A program made the position numbers and the translations under genes. The notes beneath the pieces were generated by a model that was given only the letters and a program-made list of their open reading frames with translations, was not told where the DNA came from and made no database searches. DNA of 64,000 nucleotides from Marinobacterium_D sp050908845 (GTDB lineage Bacteria; Pseudomonadota; Gammaproteobacteria; Pseudomonadales; Balneatricaceae): the NCBI RefSeq assembly GCF_050908845.1, contig NZ_CP194171.1:1364001-1428000 (forward strand). The letters are read 5' to 3'. Shown in pieces: positions 19,660 through 30,239 of this stretch; the stretch's first letter is position 1; every line of letters begins with the position of its first letter.

Positions 19660-21204
19660 GTGTCGCAGTCGGTGAAATATCAGGAAACTTTGAATGCGGT
19701 TTATGCCCAGCTGGATAGTCTCGGCGATCTGCCGATCTTCAGCGCAACGGTAAACCGAATCCAGCAGATCAGCTCGTCGCGCGAAAGTGATGCGATGGTG
19801 CTGGCGATGGCGGTGATGAAAGACGCCAACTTGTCAGCCAAGCTGCTTAAGATCGCCAATACGCCGCATTACAACCGGGGGCATGGCAACATCAGCGTTG
19901 TCTCCAGGGCGGTGGTGCTGATCGGTTTCGAGCGCATCCAGAACCTGTCGATGACGCTGAAGCTGATTGAAACCTTCAGTGAAGACCAGCCGGAAACCGG
20001 CATCGACAAACTGCTTATCAGTGCTTTTCTGAATGCCGCCATAGCGCGCGAAGTCGCCATCCGCTGCGGTGCCATGGATGCCGAGCAGAGTTACATCTGT
20101 GGCCTGCTTTACCGCCTGGGCGAGATCATCGTGGCCTATACCCTGCCTGAGCGCTATCGCCAGATGCAGGCTGAGCGCGCCCTGGGCAACCATAGCTGGA
20201 GCCGCATTCAGTTGCAGGAACTGGGTGGTCATTTCAGTGATATCGGCCAGGACCTGACCCAGGGCTGGGGCTTCCCCAAGACGGTGGTCGAGGCGATGGA
20301 CCCGATGACCGCCGAGCATCTGCGGCCGTCGCACAAGCTTAATCACCTGCTGGCGGCGGGCAGTCACGATCTGCTGGAAATGATCTATTACCGTGACACC
20401 GGTCGTGAACTCGATTACACCCAGCGGATCAAGCAGATAGCGGGCAACACCGGGCTCACCCAGGATGAACTGGAAGCCGCGATCAGTGATGCTTTTCGCC
20501 AGGTATGCGATCTCAGCGTCGATTACGGGCTCAACCCGGGCGCCCTGAAGCCGCCGTTCAAGGGCAGCGGCAACAGCGATCTTGATGAGTTGTCGCGCAA
20601 ACTGGCGTTTTATATCAGCTCCCGTGTCGAGTCGGCAGGGGTGTCGGAGAACGTGGAGAAAAACGAGTCAACGCGGGTGAATCAAAGCCAGCTGCAGCTC
20701 GATTACCTGGCGAAAATGAACCACCTGCTTAGTACCGGCGCATCGACCACTGCGGTGATTGAGGCCGCTGTCGAAGCGATCGCCCGCTGTGCGGGTCTGC
20801 AGCGGGTGGCATTCTGCCTGCTGAGCAAGGATCGCCGCCGGCTCTCCGCCCGGGTGGTGCGCGGCAAGGATGACGACAAGTTGATGGATCAGCTGCAGCT
20901 GGACCTGTCCAAGCCGGTGGGGCAGCTGTTTATCCGCCTGACGGAGCGGGGCAGTACGCTGCTGGTCGAAGACTGTGCCGAAAAGGGGTGGGCCGAGCGC
21001 TTACCGGCCGAGTTGGCCAGGACTCTTGCGCCCAAAGGCTTTATCGCCGGCCCGCTGCGCATCGATGACCGGCCGGTGGGACTGTTTTACGCCGACAACA
21101 CGGCGGCGGGTGCACCCCTGGATGAAGAGGCGTTCCGCGTGTTTAACCAGTTTCTGATGCAGGCCCGGCTGGCGCTGGAACTGCGCCAGCGCAGCACCAA
21201 TTAG
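19660..21204 (+). CDS. HDOD-GAF signalling protein
   Basis: This protein of about 514 residues has an HDOD domain at about 15-215 (ILPIFS-type start DLPIFSATVNRI, LLKIANTPHYNR) and a GAF domain at about 345-505. HDOD is a degenerate relative of HD phosphohydrolases and usually acts in regulation without catalysis. The start is uncertain: GTG at 19660 or GTG at 19672, neither with a good ribosome site. It ends convergent to the small secreted protein gene. Confidence 0.85.
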   Translation: MSQSVKYQETLNAVYAQLDSLGDLPIFSATVNRIQQISSSRESDAMVLAMAVMKDANLSAKLLKIANTPHYNRGHGNISVVSRAVVLIGFERIQNLSMTLKLIETFSEDQPETGIDKLLISAFLNAAIAREVAIRCGAMDAEQSYICGLLYRLGEIIVAYTLPERYRQMQAERALGNHSWSRIQLQELGGHFSDIGQDLTQGWGFPKTVVEAMDPMTAEHLRPSHKLNHLLAAGSHDLLEMIYYRDTGRELDYTQRIKQIAGNTGLTQDELEAAISDAFRQVCDLSVDYGLNPGALKPPFKGSGNSDLDELSRKLAFYISSRVESAGVSENVEKNESTRVNQSQLQLDYLAKMNHLLSTGASTTAVIEAAVEAIARCAGLQRVAFCLLSKDRRRLSARVVRGKDDDKLMDQLQLDLSKPVGQLFIRLTERGSTLLVEDCAEKGWAERLPAELARTLAPKGFIAGPLRIDDRPVGLFYADNTAAGAPLDEEAFRVFNQFLMQARLALELRQRSTN

Positions 21205-21241
21205 GGGATCAGGGGGCAGGGGAGCAAGGGTTCTTCCTGGC

Positions 21242-21547
21242 TCAAGGATTATCCTTGTCCACCTTTTCCTCATCACTGTTGCCGGTAAATCCCTCGACGA
21301 AGGAGCCGGTATCGTCCCAGGCCTCCTTGCCCATCTCCAGCGCTTTCTTGGCACCGGCTTCTGTACTGCAGGCGGCCCGCTCGGCCATGCAGCGTGATTC
21401 GCAGCCGAGCCGTGCGGCATTGTCATTGAAGTGGTTGATGCTGCAGCGGGCTTCGCAGAGCGTCTGGTCAAACGCGCAGTCCGCCTGGGCCGTAACGGGC
21501 GCCAGGAGGCCGAGTGACAGGGCGGTGAGCAGGTATTTAAACATCAT
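21242..21547 (-). CDS. Small secreted six-cysteine protein (twin CX3C)
   Basis: I do not recognise this 101-residue protein. It has a signal peptide (MMFKYLLTALSLGLLAPVTA, cleavage near residue 22). The mature part holds Cys24, 31, 35, 49, 53 and 60, spaced CX6CX3CX13CX3CX6C, a symmetric pattern suiting a disulfide-locked helical hairpin. The tail is acidic. The start is inside the 3' end of the adenosyltransferase gene (11-bp overlap, ATGATG across its end), so the two are probably co-translated. An upstream in-frame ATG at 21616 would destroy the signal peptide and is rejected. Confidence 0.75.
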   Translation of the reverse strand: MMFKYLLTALSLGLLAPVTAQADCAFDQTLCEARCSINHFNDNAARLGCESRCMAERAACSTEAGAKKALEMGKEAWDDTGSFVEGFTGNSDEEKVDKDNP

Positions 21548-22133
21548 CGCTATCGGTCTCTTGATTGTCTGTCTTCCGGGCCTGTCTGGGACGCCAGAGC
21601 ACCTCATTACCGTCATTGCGTCGCGCCAGAATGCGGGCGTAGACGAACAGTAGATCGGACAGGCGGTTCAGATAAGCGACGGACAAAGGATTGACTGTAT
21701 CCTTGCCGGCAAGTTCCACCATACGGCGTTCCGCACGTCGGCATACACTGCGCGCCAGATGCGCCTGGGCCGCGGCCCGGTTGCCGCCGGGCAGAATGAA
21801 CTCTTTCAGCGGCGGCAGGGTTTCATTCAGATGATCCACCTTCTCCTCAAGCGTTTCGAGGCACGCGGCATCGATGGCGGTGTACTGGGCGTCGGCCACC
21901 GCCAGCTCACCGCCGAGATCGAACAGGTCGTTTTGAATCTGCATCAGGTCCGGCTGCAGTGAGTCGCCGGCCGAGAGCTCTGCAGCCAGCAGCCCCAGCA
22001 GCGAGTTGAGTTCGTCTACGTCGCCCAGCGCTTCGATACGCGGGTGCGTTTTGGCAACACGGTTGCCGTTGGCCAGTCCGGTGGTGCCCTTGTCGCCCGT
22101 GCGGGTGTAAAGGCGGGTCAGTCGGTTACCCAT
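21537..22133 (-). CDS. PduO-type ATP:cob(I)alamin adenosyltransferase
   Basis: This 198-residue protein has the N-terminal ATP motif TRTGDKGTTGL (residues 10-20), GDVDELNSLLG and the C-terminal RAERRMVEL region of PduO-type adenosyltransferases. It makes adenosylcobalamin for enzymes such as methylmalonyl-CoA mutase. It overlaps the small secreted protein gene downstream and lies 61 bp from ppk2 upstream. Confidence 0.93.
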   Translation of the reverse strand: MGNRLTRLYTRTGDKGTTGLANGNRVAKTHPRIEALGDVDELNSLLGLLAAELSAGDSLQPDLMQIQNDLFDLGGELAVADAQYTAIDAACLETLEEKVDHLNETLPPLKEFILPGGNRAAAQAHLARSVCRRAERRMVELAGKDTVNPLSVAYLNRLSDLLFVYARILARRNDGNEVLWRPRQARKTDNQETDSDDV

Positions 22134-22194
22134 GTATACGCTCCAGCGGGTGTTGTTGTGTCATCCTATTCTAGCCCCGGACGCTGGTGTCAGA

Positions 22195-22953
22195 TCACTT
22201 CAGCAGGGTGCGCGCCGGCAGAACGATCTCCGGGTCCGGCTGCAGCTGGATATCCGGGTTGCGGTCGGGGTAGGGCAGGCTGGCAAGAATAAAACGCATC
22301 GCATTGATGCGGGAACGTTTCTTGTCGTCCGAGTGGATCAGCGTCCAGGGCGCGTCCGGGGTGTCTGTCTGCCGGAACATCGCCTCCTTGGCTTCGGTGT
22401 AGTCATGCCACTTGTCCAGCGAGGCCATATCGATGGGCGAGAGTTTCCAGTGCTTCAGCGGATCGGTACGACGGGACTGAAAGCGGTGGAACTGTTCGTC
22501 CCGACTCACTTCGAACCAGAGCTTGAACAGGCGAATGCCGCTGCGCACCAGCATCTTCTCCAGCTCAGGCGTTTCACGCATGAACTCCAGGTATTCGGAC
22601 GGTGTGCAGAAATCCATCACCCGCTCGACGCCGGCACGGTTGTACCAGGAGCGGTCGAACAGCACTATCTCTCCTGCCGCCGGCAGGTGCTTGATGTAGC
22701 GCTGATAATACCATTGTCCCTTTTCACGCTCGTTGGGCTTTTCCAGCGCGATAACCCGTGCGCTTCGCGGGTTGAGGTGCTCCATGAAACGTTTGATGGT
22801 GCCGCCCTTGCCGGCGGCATCCCGGCCTTCAAACAGAATAAGGACCTTTTCGCCGCTGGTGCGGACCCAGCTCTGCATCTTGAGCAGCTCGATCTGCAGC
22901 TCCAGTTTCAGGCTTTCGTACTCGGCACGTTTCATCTTCTTGGTTTTTGACAC
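22195..22953 (-). CDS. ppk2: Polyphosphate kinase 2 (PPK2 family)
   Basis: This 252-residue one-domain PPK2 has Walker A GRDAAGKG at 43-50 and Walker B FDRSWYNR at 99-106, with the lid segment after it. PPK2 enzymes use polyphosphate to phosphorylate nucleoside mono- or diphosphates. Length and N-terminus fit class I (nucleoside diphosphates preferred), but class cannot be proved from sequence reading alone. Confidence 0.92.
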   Translation of the reverse strand: MSKTKKMKRAEYESLKLELQIELLKMQSWVRTSGEKVLILFEGRDAAGKGGTIKRFMEHLNPRSARVIALEKPNEREKGQWYYQRYIKHLPAAGEIVLFDRSWYNRAGVERVMDFCTPSEYLEFMRETPELEKMLVRSGIRLFKLWFEVSRDEQFHRFQSRRTDPLKHWKLSPIDMASLDKWHDYTEAKEAMFRQTDTPDAPWTLIHSDDKKRSRINAMRFILASLPYPDRNPDIQLQPDPEIVLPARTLLK

Positions 22954-22966
22954 ACGACTTCCTCTT

Positions 22967-23875
22967 CTATGTGATCGCCTGCTTGTAGGTTACCGCATCT
23001 AGCAGTTCCCTGTTCAGTGGTGCCGTTATACCGGCCGCCTCGGCTTCACGGCACAGAAAGCCGGTAATCTGCTCGATCTCGGTAGGCCGGCCTGCGCTGA
23101 TATCCTCCAGCATGGAGGAGCGGTTTGCTGCCGTATCCCTTGCCACGCGGATTACCTGATCGATCAGCGGAGTCTCAAACAGCGGCTGATGGCAGGCGCT
23201 GGCGACGGTTTCGATTTCATGGCACAGCGCCGTCAGTCTCGGCAAGTGCTCGTCGCTGATCAGTTCACCATTGGCACACCCAAGCAGCGCGGTGAGCGGG
23301 TTGATCGCGGCGTTGATGGTAAGTTTCTGCCAGAGCGCCTGCTCAATCTCCACGGCGATGGCCGGTGGCCTGAGTGCCTGCCAGCCGTCGGGCAGGGCGC
23401 CCCGCTCAGTGGCCAGAGGGTTCAGTGGTCCGATGCGTGTCTCACCCTCGCCGGAGACCAGGATTTCGAACGGGGAGATCCGGCGCGCGCCCGAGGTGGT
23501 GATACCGGCCCAGACCGGCTGCCCGGAAAACCGGCGGGCGATCGCCTGCTGGTGGCCACAACCGTTCTGAAGCAGTAGGATTTGCGCTCCGGGCGTCAGC
23601 CGGTGTTTGACCGATGCCAGCGCCCTGTCGGTGTCGTAGGCTTTGGTGGTTACCAGCAGATGGCTTATGCTGCCTGCGCCATCGATCAGATCGCCCGACA
23701 CGGGCAGATCCCGATCACCGGCACTGTCATGGACAGTGATATGGCTGCTCTTTGCCACTAGCTGTTCCAGGCGTTCCGCTGAGCGTAACACCAGGCTGGT
23801 CTCTATACCGGCCTCCCGAAGGCGTGCTGCGAACAGGCACCCCAGGGCGCCGGCGCCCAGAATATGCCAGTGCAT
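22967..23875 (-). CDS. panE: 2-dehydropantoate 2-reductase
   Basis: This 302-residue protein starts at MHWHILGAGALGC, where AGGGAGA lies upstream; a longer ORF start 60 codons earlier has no support. It has an N-terminal NADP site (GAGALG at 7-12) and the C-terminal ketopantoate reductase domain with the catalytic Lys in LWQKLTINAAINPLTAL. It makes pantoate for coenzyme A. It is divergent from yajQ. Confidence 0.92.
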   Translation of the reverse strand: MHWHILGAGALGCLFAARLREAGIETSLVLRSAERLEQLVAKSSHITVHDSAGDRDLPVSGDLIDGAGSISHLLVTTKAYDTDRALASVKHRLTPGAQILLLQNGCGHQQAIARRFSGQPVWAGITTSGARRISPFEILVSGEGETRIGPLNPLATERGALPDGWQALRPPAIAVEIEQALWQKLTINAAINPLTALLGCANGELISDEHLPRLTALCHEIETVASACHQPLFETPLIDQVIRVARDTAANRSSMLEDISAGRPTEIEQITGFLCREAEAAGITAPLNRELLDAVTYKQAIT

Positions 23876-24005
23876 CGTGATTCTCCCTTGCTGACAAAGC
23901 AAAGCGCTATGATAGCGGTGTGGCTTCAATAACAGAAAGTAAGATGGAAGCGGATCTGGATTTTTGCCGACCGCTTCCGGTTGTCTGAATTCAGGAGAGT
24001 AGGAA

Positions 24006-24488
24006 ATGCCCTCGTTCGATATCGTATCCGAACTGGATATGCATGAAGTGACCAATGCGGTGGATCAGGCCAACCGCGAAATTCAGAGTCGTTATGATTT
24101 TAAGGGTGTTAGCGCCAGCTTCGAGTTTCAGGACGAAACCGTCACACTGACGGCCGAAGTGGATTTCCAGCTGCAGCAGATGCTTGATGTTCTGCGTGCC
24201 AAACTGACCAGCCGCAAGATCGACACCAAGTGCATGGAAGTGAAGGACCCGGATGTCAGTGGCGTCAAAGCGACCCAGCAGGTGACCCTGCGGCAGGGGC
24301 TTGATCAGACCCTGGCGAAGAAGATCACCAAGACCATCAAAGAGAGCAAGTTGAAGGTGCAGTCACAGATTCAGGGCGAAAAGGTCCGCGTGACCGGTAA
24401 GAAACGTGATGACCTGCAGCAGGCGATGGCACTGCTGCGCGAGGCAGATATCGAGCTGCCGCTACAGTTCAATAACTTCCGCGACTGA
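24006..24488 (+). CDS. yajQ: YajQ-family nucleotide-binding protein (DUF520)
   Basis: This 160-residue protein follows E. coli YajQ end to end ([35 protein letters not shown]). Some members bind cyclic di-GMP and act with a LysR regulator, others bind nucleotides or RNA; which applies here is open. AGGAGA precedes the ATG. Its 3' end overlaps the end of the convergent Fur-box gene by 20 bp. Confidence 0.95.
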   Translation: MPSFDIVSELDMHEVTNAVDQANREIQSRYDFKGVSASFEFQDETVTLTAEVDFQLQQMLDVLRAKLTSRKIDTKCMEVKDPDVSGVKATQQVTLRQGLDQTLAKKITKTIKESKLKVQSQIQGEKVRVTGKKRDDLQQAMALLREADIELPLQFNNFRD

Positions 24489-24786
24489 GCGCATTCCGCG
24501 ACAGACCGCGGGTAGCAACGGGAAGGGCTCCGTGCTTCTTCCCGTTGCTACCCACGCAGCGGCTGCAGCCGCTCTCTTCCATGCACGCCAGCAGAAACAG
24601 CTCTCTCACCAGCTCCTTCTCCCTGCCCTGACAGCAGCAGAAGTCCTCTGGGTTAATCAGCCCCGCATCCAGCATCGGTTGCAGCTCTTCACTGTGCCAG
24701 TGCAGCAGTACCACACCGGTATTGCGCAATGTCACTCTCAGTTCCGGGTCCTTGCGTTCCAGCCAGGCATCAATCTGATAGGCCAT
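24469..24786 (-). CDS. Uncharacterised small cysteine-rich protein behind a Fur box
   Basis: I do not recognise this 105-residue protein. The start is the ATG with AAGGAGA directly upstream ([16 protein letters not shown]); an ATG six codons earlier lacks a site. The middle contains three adjacent cysteines (EDFCCCQG) and then [10 protein letters not shown], six in all, suggesting metal or Fe-S binding. There is no signal peptide. A good Fur box lies about 43 bp upstream, so iron starvation should induce it. The last 30 codons run through a perfect 16-bp inverted repeat, so the C-terminus may be a later addition. Confidence 0.65.
   Translation of the reverse strand: MAYQIDAWLERKDPELRVTLRNTGVVLLHWHSEELQPMLDAGLINPEDFCCCQGREKELVRELFLLACMEESGCSRCVGSNGKKHGALPVATRGLSRNALSRGSY
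24510..24553. repeat. Perfect 16-bp inverted repeat (hairpin)
   Basis: GGGTAGCAACGGGAAG at 24510-24525 is the exact reverse complement of 24538-24553, with a 12-base loop. It lies just past yajQ and inside the 3' end of the convergent small gene. No T-run follows on either strand, so it is not a standard terminator. It may block antisense read-through or be an inserted repeat unit. Confidence 0.85.
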
Positions 24787-24828
24787 AGGGGTCTCCTTGC
24801 TCATTTAATAGGCTCTTTTATTGAATGT

Positions 24829-24847
24829 AATGATAATCAATATCATT
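24829..24847 (-). promoter_or_regulatory. Fur box
   Basis: AATGATAATCAATATCATT is a near-perfect palindrome (AATGATA-N5-TATCATT) and fits the Fur consensus of overlapping GATAAT/ATTATC hexamers. It lies between the small cysteine-rich gene and the end of the AmpG-type gene, upstream of the former only. Confidence 0.75.
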
Positions 24848-24881
24848 TGCAATAAGGTAAGCCTGGAAAGTGAGCAGAGGG

Positions 24882-26273
24882 TTAGCTGTCCCTGTCCGGT
24901 GGGGCTGAGTGCCTGATCTGGGTATGACGTGCCGCCAGAACGATCAGAATCAGCACCGGGATACCGAGAATGGCGGTGCCGGTGAAAAACAGCGGGTAAC
25001 CGATCTGATCAACCGCAACGCCGGAAAAACCGCCGAGAAATTTCGGCAGCAGCAGCATGATCGAGCTGAACAGGGCGTACTGGGTGGCGGAGTACTGGAT
25101 ATTGGTCAACGCCGACAGGTAGGCGACAAAAGCCGCGGTGGCGATGCCGGCACTGAAGTTATCCAGGGATACGACCACGACCAGCAGTTCCACAATCGGG
25201 CCGTTTAGGGCCATCAAGGCGAACAGCAGATTGGTGGTGGCGGCTAGCAAAGCGCCAATGAAGAGAATCTTCATGACGCCAAAACGGTTGACCAGCACAC
25301 CGCCGGCCAGGGCGCCGATCAGGGTCATGATGACACCGAACACCTTGGTAACGGCGGCAATTTCCGCCTTGGTGAAGCCGATATCGACGTAAAATACGTT
25401 GGCGATTACACCCATCACGATATCGGCAATGCGGTAGCTACCGATCAGCGCCAGGATCAGCAGCGCCTGCCAGCGATAGCGTTTGATAAAGTCGGCGAAG
25501 GGTGAAACCAGCGTGACATACACCCATCCGGCTGCGCGAGCCAAGCGGCCATCCCTCTGGCTGTGAGAGACCCACTTTTCCACCTGCTCGATCTGGGCCT
25601 CGAGTTCCTGGTTGGCGGGTGCTTTGGGCTCGGGAGAAAACAGCGTTGTCAGAATGCCCGGCAGCATCAGCGCCGCCATGACCGAATAGGCGAGCTGCCA
25701 GGGCGCGTGTTCATAGGTCGATTCGCTTGGATCGACCAGCGCGGCTATGGCCAGCACGCCGGCGGTGGAGGTGATCATCGCCAGGCGGTAGCCGACCATG
25801 TAGGTCGCGGCCATCGCCGCCTGGAGCCGCTCGTCACCGGACTCGATGCGGTAGGCATCCACGGTGATGTCCTGGGTGGCCGAGCAGAAGGCCACCACCA
25901 GTGCCATCCAGACACTGAACTCCAGGTTCTGTGCCGGGTCGTTAAATGCCATCCCCAGCAGTCCGGCGGCCACGCCCAGTTGTGCCAGCAGCATCCAGCT
26001 GCGGCGGCGGCCCAGCAGGCGGCCCAGCAGCGGCAGCCGGATACGGTCCACCAGCGGCGCCCAGGCCCACTTGAACGCATAGGCGAGCGCCACCCAGGAG
26101 ATAAACCCGATACTGCTGCGCTCTATACCGGCTTCACGCAGCCAGAATGAAAGCGACGAGAACACCAGCAGCAGGGGCAGCCCGGAGGAGAAGCCTAGAA
26201 ACAGAAGAATCAGCGGGCGGGGGTGAAGATAGACGCCCAGGGCGCTTATCCATTGCGTGCTGCGGTTATCCAT
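24882..26273 (-). CDS. ampG: AmpG-type MFS transporter
   Basis: This 463-residue, 12-helix major facilitator resembles AmpG permeases (LFLGFSSGLPLLLVFSSLSFWLREAG written in pieces: GFSSGLPLLL, then WLREAG), which import anhydromuropeptides for wall recycling and affect ampC control. I chose the ATG at 26273 with AGGA upstream; a start 21 codons earlier has no ribosome site. The conserved FCSATQDITVDAYRIE segment is present. Substrate is inferred from family. Confidence 0.85.
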   Translation of the reverse strand: MDNRSTQWISALGVYLHPRPLILLFLGFSSGLPLLLVFSSLSFWLREAGIERSSIGFISWVALAYAFKWAWAPLVDRIRLPLLGRLLGRRRSWMLLAQLGVAAGLLGMAFNDPAQNLEFSVWMALVVAFCSATQDITVDAYRIESGDERLQAAMAATYMVGYRLAMITSTAGVLAIAALVDPSESTYEHAPWQLAYSVMAALMLPGILTTLFSPEPKAPANQELEAQIEQVEKWVSHSQRDGRLARAAGWVYVTLVSPFADFIKRYRWQALLILALIGSYRIADIVMGVIANVFYVDIGFTKAEIAAVTKVFGVIMTLIGALAGGVLVNRFGVMKILFIGALLAATTNLLFALMALNGPIVELLVVVVSLDNFSAGIATAAFVAYLSALTNIQYSATQYALFSSIMLLLPKFLGGFSGVAVDQIGYPLFFTGTAILGIPVLILIVLAARHTQIRHSAPPDRDS

Positions 26274-26379
26274 AAGGGTCCTGTGCTCTGGCTGACCGGT
26301 ACAGTCTGGCGGCCCATCATTGTGCGTCAGGTGCACAGGAAATCAAGAAGTCGATCAGGCAAGGGGCGTAATGGGAGGG

Positions 26380-26406
26380 TGTCCGGGCTGCACCTGAGCC
26401 CGGACA
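26380..26406 (-). terminator. Hairpin after the FabG-like gene
   Basis: TGTCCGGGCT at 26380-26389 pairs perfectly with AGCCCGGACA at 26397-26406 (7-base loop), 14 bases past the stop codon of the minus-strand reductase. There is no T-run, so termination by this hairpin is uncertain. Confidence 0.45.
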
Positions 26407-26419
26407 TGACTGACGTTGA

Positions 26420-27181
26420 TCAGATACGCAGGGCGCCATCGATCTCCAGGCAGCGGCCGTCGACGTAATCGTTTTCGAAGATGAACGAGACGGTTTTTGC
26501 GATCTGCTCCGGTTTGCCCAGTTTCTTGGTCGGAATCATCGCCTCGATCTTTTCGCGTGCTTCCGGCTTCATCGCCATGACCATCTCGGTACCGATATAA
26601 CCCGGCGCGATGGAGGCCGCACGGATACCGTAGCGTGCCAGCTCTTTTGCCCAGGTCACGGCCATCGCCTCAACCGCCGCCTTGGTCGCGGTGTAGTTGG
26701 TCTGGCCCATGTTGCCGGAGCGGGAGATGGAGGAGATATTAATGATGCAGCCTTCAGTGCCAAGTTCGATCATCTTGGCGGCGGCTTCGCGGCCACACAG
26801 GAAGGTGCCGGTCAGGTTGACCTTGAGCACCAGGTCCCAGTTCTCCTTGGACATCTTGGAGACAACCTGACCTTCCTTTGCCTTGACGAACAGACCGTCG
26901 CGGGTAATACCAGCGTTATTGACCAGACCGTGCAGTGAACCCAGGTCAGTGACAATATCGCCAAACAGCTTTTCTACGTCAGCCTCTTCACTGATATCTG
27001 CAACATAGCCTCGCGCTTCGACGCCTTTTGCAACGCAAAGATTGATAGTCTCGTCGAGATCGGCCTCGTTCAGGTCGACCAGTGCCAGCTTGGCACCCTT
27101 TTCGGCCAGTTCCAGAGCCATGGCGCGACCGAGGCCACGACCACCGCCGGTTATAGCAATAACCTTGTCTTTCAGATCCAT
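26420..27181 (-). CDS. FabG-like short-chain 3-oxoacyl reductase
   Basis: This 253-residue short-chain dehydrogenase has TGGGRGLG at 11-18, NNAG at 88-91 and catalytic Ser150, Tyr163 and Lys167. It starts at MDLKDKVIAITGGG, preceded by GAGGAA. It is FabG-like in length, but it is outside a fatty-acid cluster, so a secondary 3-ketoacyl reductase or acetoacetyl-CoA reductase role is possible. It is divergent from fxsA. Confidence 0.85.
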   Translation of the reverse strand: MDLKDKVIAITGGGRGLGRAMALELAEKGAKLALVDLNEADLDETINLCVAKGVEARGYVADISEEADVEKLFGDIVTDLGSLHGLVNNAGITRDGLFVKAKEGQVVSKMSKENWDLVLKVNLTGTFLCGREAAAKMIELGTEGCIINISSISRSGNMGQTNYTATKAAVEAMAVTWAKELARYGIRAASIAPGYIGTEMVMAMKPEAREKIEAMIPTKKLGKPEQIAKTVSFIFENDYVDGRCLEIDGALRI

Positions 27182-27404
27182 AACGCTATTCCTCAGTATG
27201 TAGTGGGTAATACATTTTGATGGCTGTAGCAATCTATATTGTGCGCTGCGATATGTTGCGCTGCAACACGGTTTGCCGCCAGTGCAGCAAAATTCATGTT
27301 GCAGCTGTACTTTTGGGTTGGGGCCCGCGTTGATAGCCACTTTAATACCGTTCCGAACCGCCGTCTGTTAGTCTTTCGGCTGTAAGTAACTATTGAGGTG
27401 AGCG

Positions 27405-27890
27405 ATGCGCTTTCTGTTTATCCTCTTCGTGGTCATTCCGATCATCGAAATCACTATTCTTATCCAGGTTGGTCAGGCGATTGGTGCCTGGTATACGGTT
27501 GGCCTGGTGCTTCTTTCTGCTTTTATTGGCGTCAACATGCTGCGTTATCAAAGCCTTGCAACCCTGGGACGCGCTCAGGAGCGGCTTAACCGCCAGGAGA
27601 TGCCGGGGCAGGAGATGGTAGAAGGGATCGTGCTGGCCGTGGGTGGTGCGCTGCTTATCACTCCGGGGTTCGTTACCGATGTCATCGGCTTCAGCTGTCT
27701 GATACCCGCATCGCGCAAGGCGTTCGTGAAACTGCTGATGAGTCGCTTCACCCTGATCGTCGCTTCCCAAGCCACGCACCGCGAGGGCGGGTTTCAGCGC
27801 CCTGGGCCGGGCGATGCAGCGCAGCCACGCCGCAATGGTGATGTCATTGAAGGCGAGGTCATCGATCGCGACGACCGGGACAAGCCGTAA
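27405..27890 (+). CDS. fxsA: FxsA-family membrane protein
   Basis: This 161-residue protein has hydrophobic segments at about 2-22 and 28-45 and a third near 75-100, with the conserved FxsA start FLFILFVVIPIIEI and VGGALLITPGFVTDVIG. In E. coli FxsA relieves phage T7 exclusion by F plasmid when overproduced; its normal role is unknown. It lies upstream of groES as in many gammaproteobacteria, but has its own terminator. Confidence 0.9.
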   Translation: MRFLFILFVVIPIIEITILIQVGQAIGAWYTVGLVLLSAFIGVNMLRYQSLATLGRAQERLNRQEMPGQEMVEGIVLAVGGALLITPGFVTDVIGFSCLIPASRKAFVKLLMSRFTLIVASQATHREGGFQRPGPGDAAQPRRNGDVIEGEVIDRDDRDKP

Positions 27891-27929
27891 GCGCTCAAAA
27901 TCTTTACTTCCAACCCCTTGAATCCATTT

Positions 27930-27970
27930 TCGGCCCACCCCACATAAGGGGCATCGGGCCGATTTTCGTT
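27930..27970 (+). terminator. Rho-independent terminator after fxsA
   Basis: Outer stem TCGGCCC/GGGCCGA (27930-27936 with 27956-27962) encloses CCCC/GGGG, followed by TTTTCGTTT. It isolates fxsA from the chaperonin operon. Confidence 0.75.
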
Positions 27971-28037
27971 TGGGGATGCAAAGGATTGAGTCACGGCTTC
28001 CCCGACGACTGGAAATGCAAAAAAAATTTCTTCGCAC

Positions 28038-28066
28038 TGTTGAAATCGGCAGTGCCGGCCCCACAA
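28038..28066 (+). promoter_or_regulatory. Sigma-32 heat-shock promoter for groESL
   Basis: TGTTGAAA at 28038-28045 and CCCCACAA at 28059-28066 with a 13-bp gap resemble the sigma-32 elements CTTGAAA and CCCCATNT. It lies about 100 bp upstream of groES. Confidence 0.65.
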
Positions 28067-28165
28067 ACAAAGCCACAGATATTTTGAACAGAACCGGGCA
28101 CCCTCTCGGGCCCGGTTATAAAAATCAACATCGCATTGGATCCTAGATACCAGGAGAACAACCAG

Positions 28166-28459
28166 ATGAATATTCGTCCACTTCACGACCGTGTAGTAGT
28201 TCGTCGCAGTGAGGAAGAGACCACCACGGCGAGCGGCATCGTGCTGCCGGGTTCTGCTGCCGAAAAACCGAATCGCGGTGAAGTAGTCGCAGTCGGCCCC
28301 GGTCGAGTGCTGAACAACGGCGACGTTCAGGCGCCGTCTGTCAAAGTGGGGGATAAGGTCCTGTTCGGTCAGTACGCTGGCTCCAACACCGTCAAAATCG
28401 GTGATGACGAGCTGCTGATCATGCAGGAAAGCGAAATCTACGGCGTACTGGAAGACTGA
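28166..28459 (+). CDS. groES: Co-chaperonin GroES
   Basis: This 97-residue protein begins [14 protein letters not shown] with AGGAG upstream. It has the mobile loop ([14 protein letters not shown], residues 17-30) that contacts GroEL, and the roof loop. It caps the GroEL ring. It is followed by groEL after 58 bp. Confidence 0.98.
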   Translation: MNIRPLHDRVVVRRSEEETTTASGIVLPGSAAEKPNRGEVVAVGPGRVLNNGDVQAPSVKVGDKVLFGQYAGSNTVKIGDDELLIMQESEIYGVLED

Positions 28460-28487
28460 TCGTCGCGTTAATCGCTCATAACGTTAA

Positions 28488-30161
<1,674 letters not shown>

Positions 30162-30188
30162 TGCCAGCCTAGGCGCTCCAGACCTGAG

Positions 30189-30204
30189 AAGCCCCGCAAT
30201 TGAG
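30189..30204 (+). terminator. groEL terminator, left arm (split by IS)
   Basis: AAGCCCCGCAATTGAG is the exact reverse complement of 31770-31785 on the far side of the insertion sequence. Rejoined, the two make a 16-bp stem with a small loop and a T-run, a strong terminator for groEL. Confidence 0.88.
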
Positions 30205-30239
30205 AGTGTGTAAAAACACAGTTTCCTCAGGCCCGGGTA

